Below, one piece after another: positions 34,912 to 35,480 of a stretch of 35,480 nucleotides of DNA (the first letter of the stretch is position 1; each line of letters opens with the position of its first letter). The stretch covers positions 315,941 to 351,420 of the forward strand of contig NZ_PEKV01000012.1 of the NCBI RefSeq assembly GCF_002796975.1, written 5' to 3'. The translations under genes were made by a program, and so were the position numbers. The notes beneath the pieces are model-generated. The model searched no databases. It saw only the letters and a program-made list of their open reading frames with translations, and was not told the origin of the DNA. Source of the DNA: Ferrovibrio sp. GTDB lineage: Bacteria; Pseudomonadota; Alphaproteobacteria; Ferrovibrionales; Ferrovibrionaceae.

Positions 34912-35480
34912 ATGTCGAAGTCGCAGCCGCAGAACCGGCCCAACCGTCCGCAATATCCGTCGAAAATCTTCCAGAGCCGTTATATGGCCGGCGCGCGCGG
35001 CCTGTGGCGCGCCACCGGGCTCAACGATGAGGATTTCAAGAAGCCGCTGATCGCCGTGGTGAATTCCTTCACCGAATTCGTGCCGGGCCATGTGCATCTG
35101 CGCGAACCGGGCCAGCTGGTGGCGGCTGAAATCTGGAAGGCGGGCGGCGTCGCGCGCGAGTTCAACACCATTGCCGTGGATGACGGCATCGCCATGGGCC
35201 ATGACGGCATGCTCTACAGCCTGCCGTCGCGCGAGATCATCGCCGATTCCGTCGAATACATGGTCAATGCGCATCGCGTCGATGCGATGGTCTGCATCTC
35301 CAACTGCGACAAGATCACGCCCGGCATGCTGATGGCGGCGCTGCGACTGAACATCCCGGCGGTGTTCGTCTCGGGCGGCCCGATGGAGGCCGGCAAGGCG
35401 GTGGTGGACGGCAAGGAAATTGCGCTCGACCTGATCAATCCGATGGTGGCGGCGGCGCGCACCGATGTCTCCGACAGCCA
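34912..35480 (+). CDS. ilvD: dihydroxy-acid dehydratase, N-terminal part (3' end outside window)
   Basis: IlvD dehydrates dihydroxy acids in valine and isoleucine synthesis using an iron-sulfur cluster. The frame is open from ATG 34912 to the last base (189 complete codons) with no stop. It shows [67 protein letters not shown] and [15 protein letters not shown], where the Cys is a cluster ligand; SGGPMEAGK follows. These match the long proteobacterial form seen in E. coli. The first about 15 residues are Gln/Pro/Asn-rich. GGAG lies eight bases before the ATG. Confidence 0.96.
   Translation, partial: MSKSQPQNRPNRPQYPSKIFQSRYMAGARGLWRATGLNDEDFKKPLIAVVNSFTEFVPGHVHLREPGQLVAAEIWKAGGVAREFNTIAVDDGIAMGHDGMLYSLPSREIIADSVEYMVNAHRVDAMVCISNCDKITPGMLMAALRLNIPAVFVSGGPMEAGKAVVDGKEIALDLINPMVAAARTDVSDS

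Overview
The window reads as a high-GC alphaproteobacterial chromosome, most like Rhodospirillales in gene content: a GyrB with the long C-terminal insert, a COQ9-family gene next to def and opposite rpsU, a PAS_7-type histidine kinase, long-form IlvD opposite a LysR gene, and aromatic catabolism genes beside a branched-chain-type ABC transporter. The genus cannot be fixed from the sequence alone. No rRNA, tRNA, CRISPR array, transposase or integrase was recognised.

Layout. 1-2061: the 3' part of gyrB and a hypothetical gene. 2062-5322: a lower-GC, island-like stretch with an AT-rich operator region, an overlapping HTH-regulator/nucleotidyltransferase pair (AbiE-like toxin-antitoxin or defence candidate), a GNAT acetyltransferase, an orphan hypothetical and a frameshifted gene fragment. 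5378-7405: copper nitrite reductase nirK with a strong terminator and an FNR/NnrR-type box. It is bracketed by two direct copies of one sequence, a decayed partial copy (5081-5322) and an intact gene (6779-7405). 7406-7800: a gene-free spacer carrying a helically phased array of a 5-base motif. 7801-10333: aspartate dehydrogenase, a small companion protein and an amidase. 10337-18251: aromatic degradation, with pobA and its divergent AraC-type regulator, an acyl-CoA dehydrogenase, a second amidase, and vanA-vanR-vanB. 18396-24151: livKHMGF-type transporter followed by a MetE-C-like methyltransferase. 24384-26847: three exported proteins (amidohydrolase, small FixH/YtkA-like protein, di-haem MauG/peroxidase-like protein). 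26844-30233: orphan PAS histidine kinase, rpsU, def, COQ9-family gene. 30254-33278: Ser/Gln-rich small protein, purK, purE and a GGDEF protein. 33279-35480: a second phased array of the same 5-base motif upstream of a TfoX-N protein, then a LysR regulator divergent from ilvD, which runs off the end.

How the genes fit together. The middle of the window is a plausible methoxy- and hydroxy-aromatic module. An ABC importer brings in an acidic or aromatic substrate, VanAB demethylates vanillate to protocatechuate under a GntR repressor, PobA makes protocatechuate from 4-hydroxybenzoate under an AraC activator, and acyl-CoA dehydrogenase and amidases handle side-chain or amide precursors. Ring-cleavage genes are not in the window.

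The most unusual signal is non-coding. Two intergenic regions 26 kb apart (7482-7633 and 33339-33396) carry ATAAG/CTTAT motifs spaced 10 or 11 bases apart, or at multiples of one helical turn. This is what would be expected of a protein that binds cooperatively along one face of the helix. The second-best candidate for something new is the HTH/nucleotidyltransferase pair at 2307-4048, with its cluster of TAACA/TGTTA sites.
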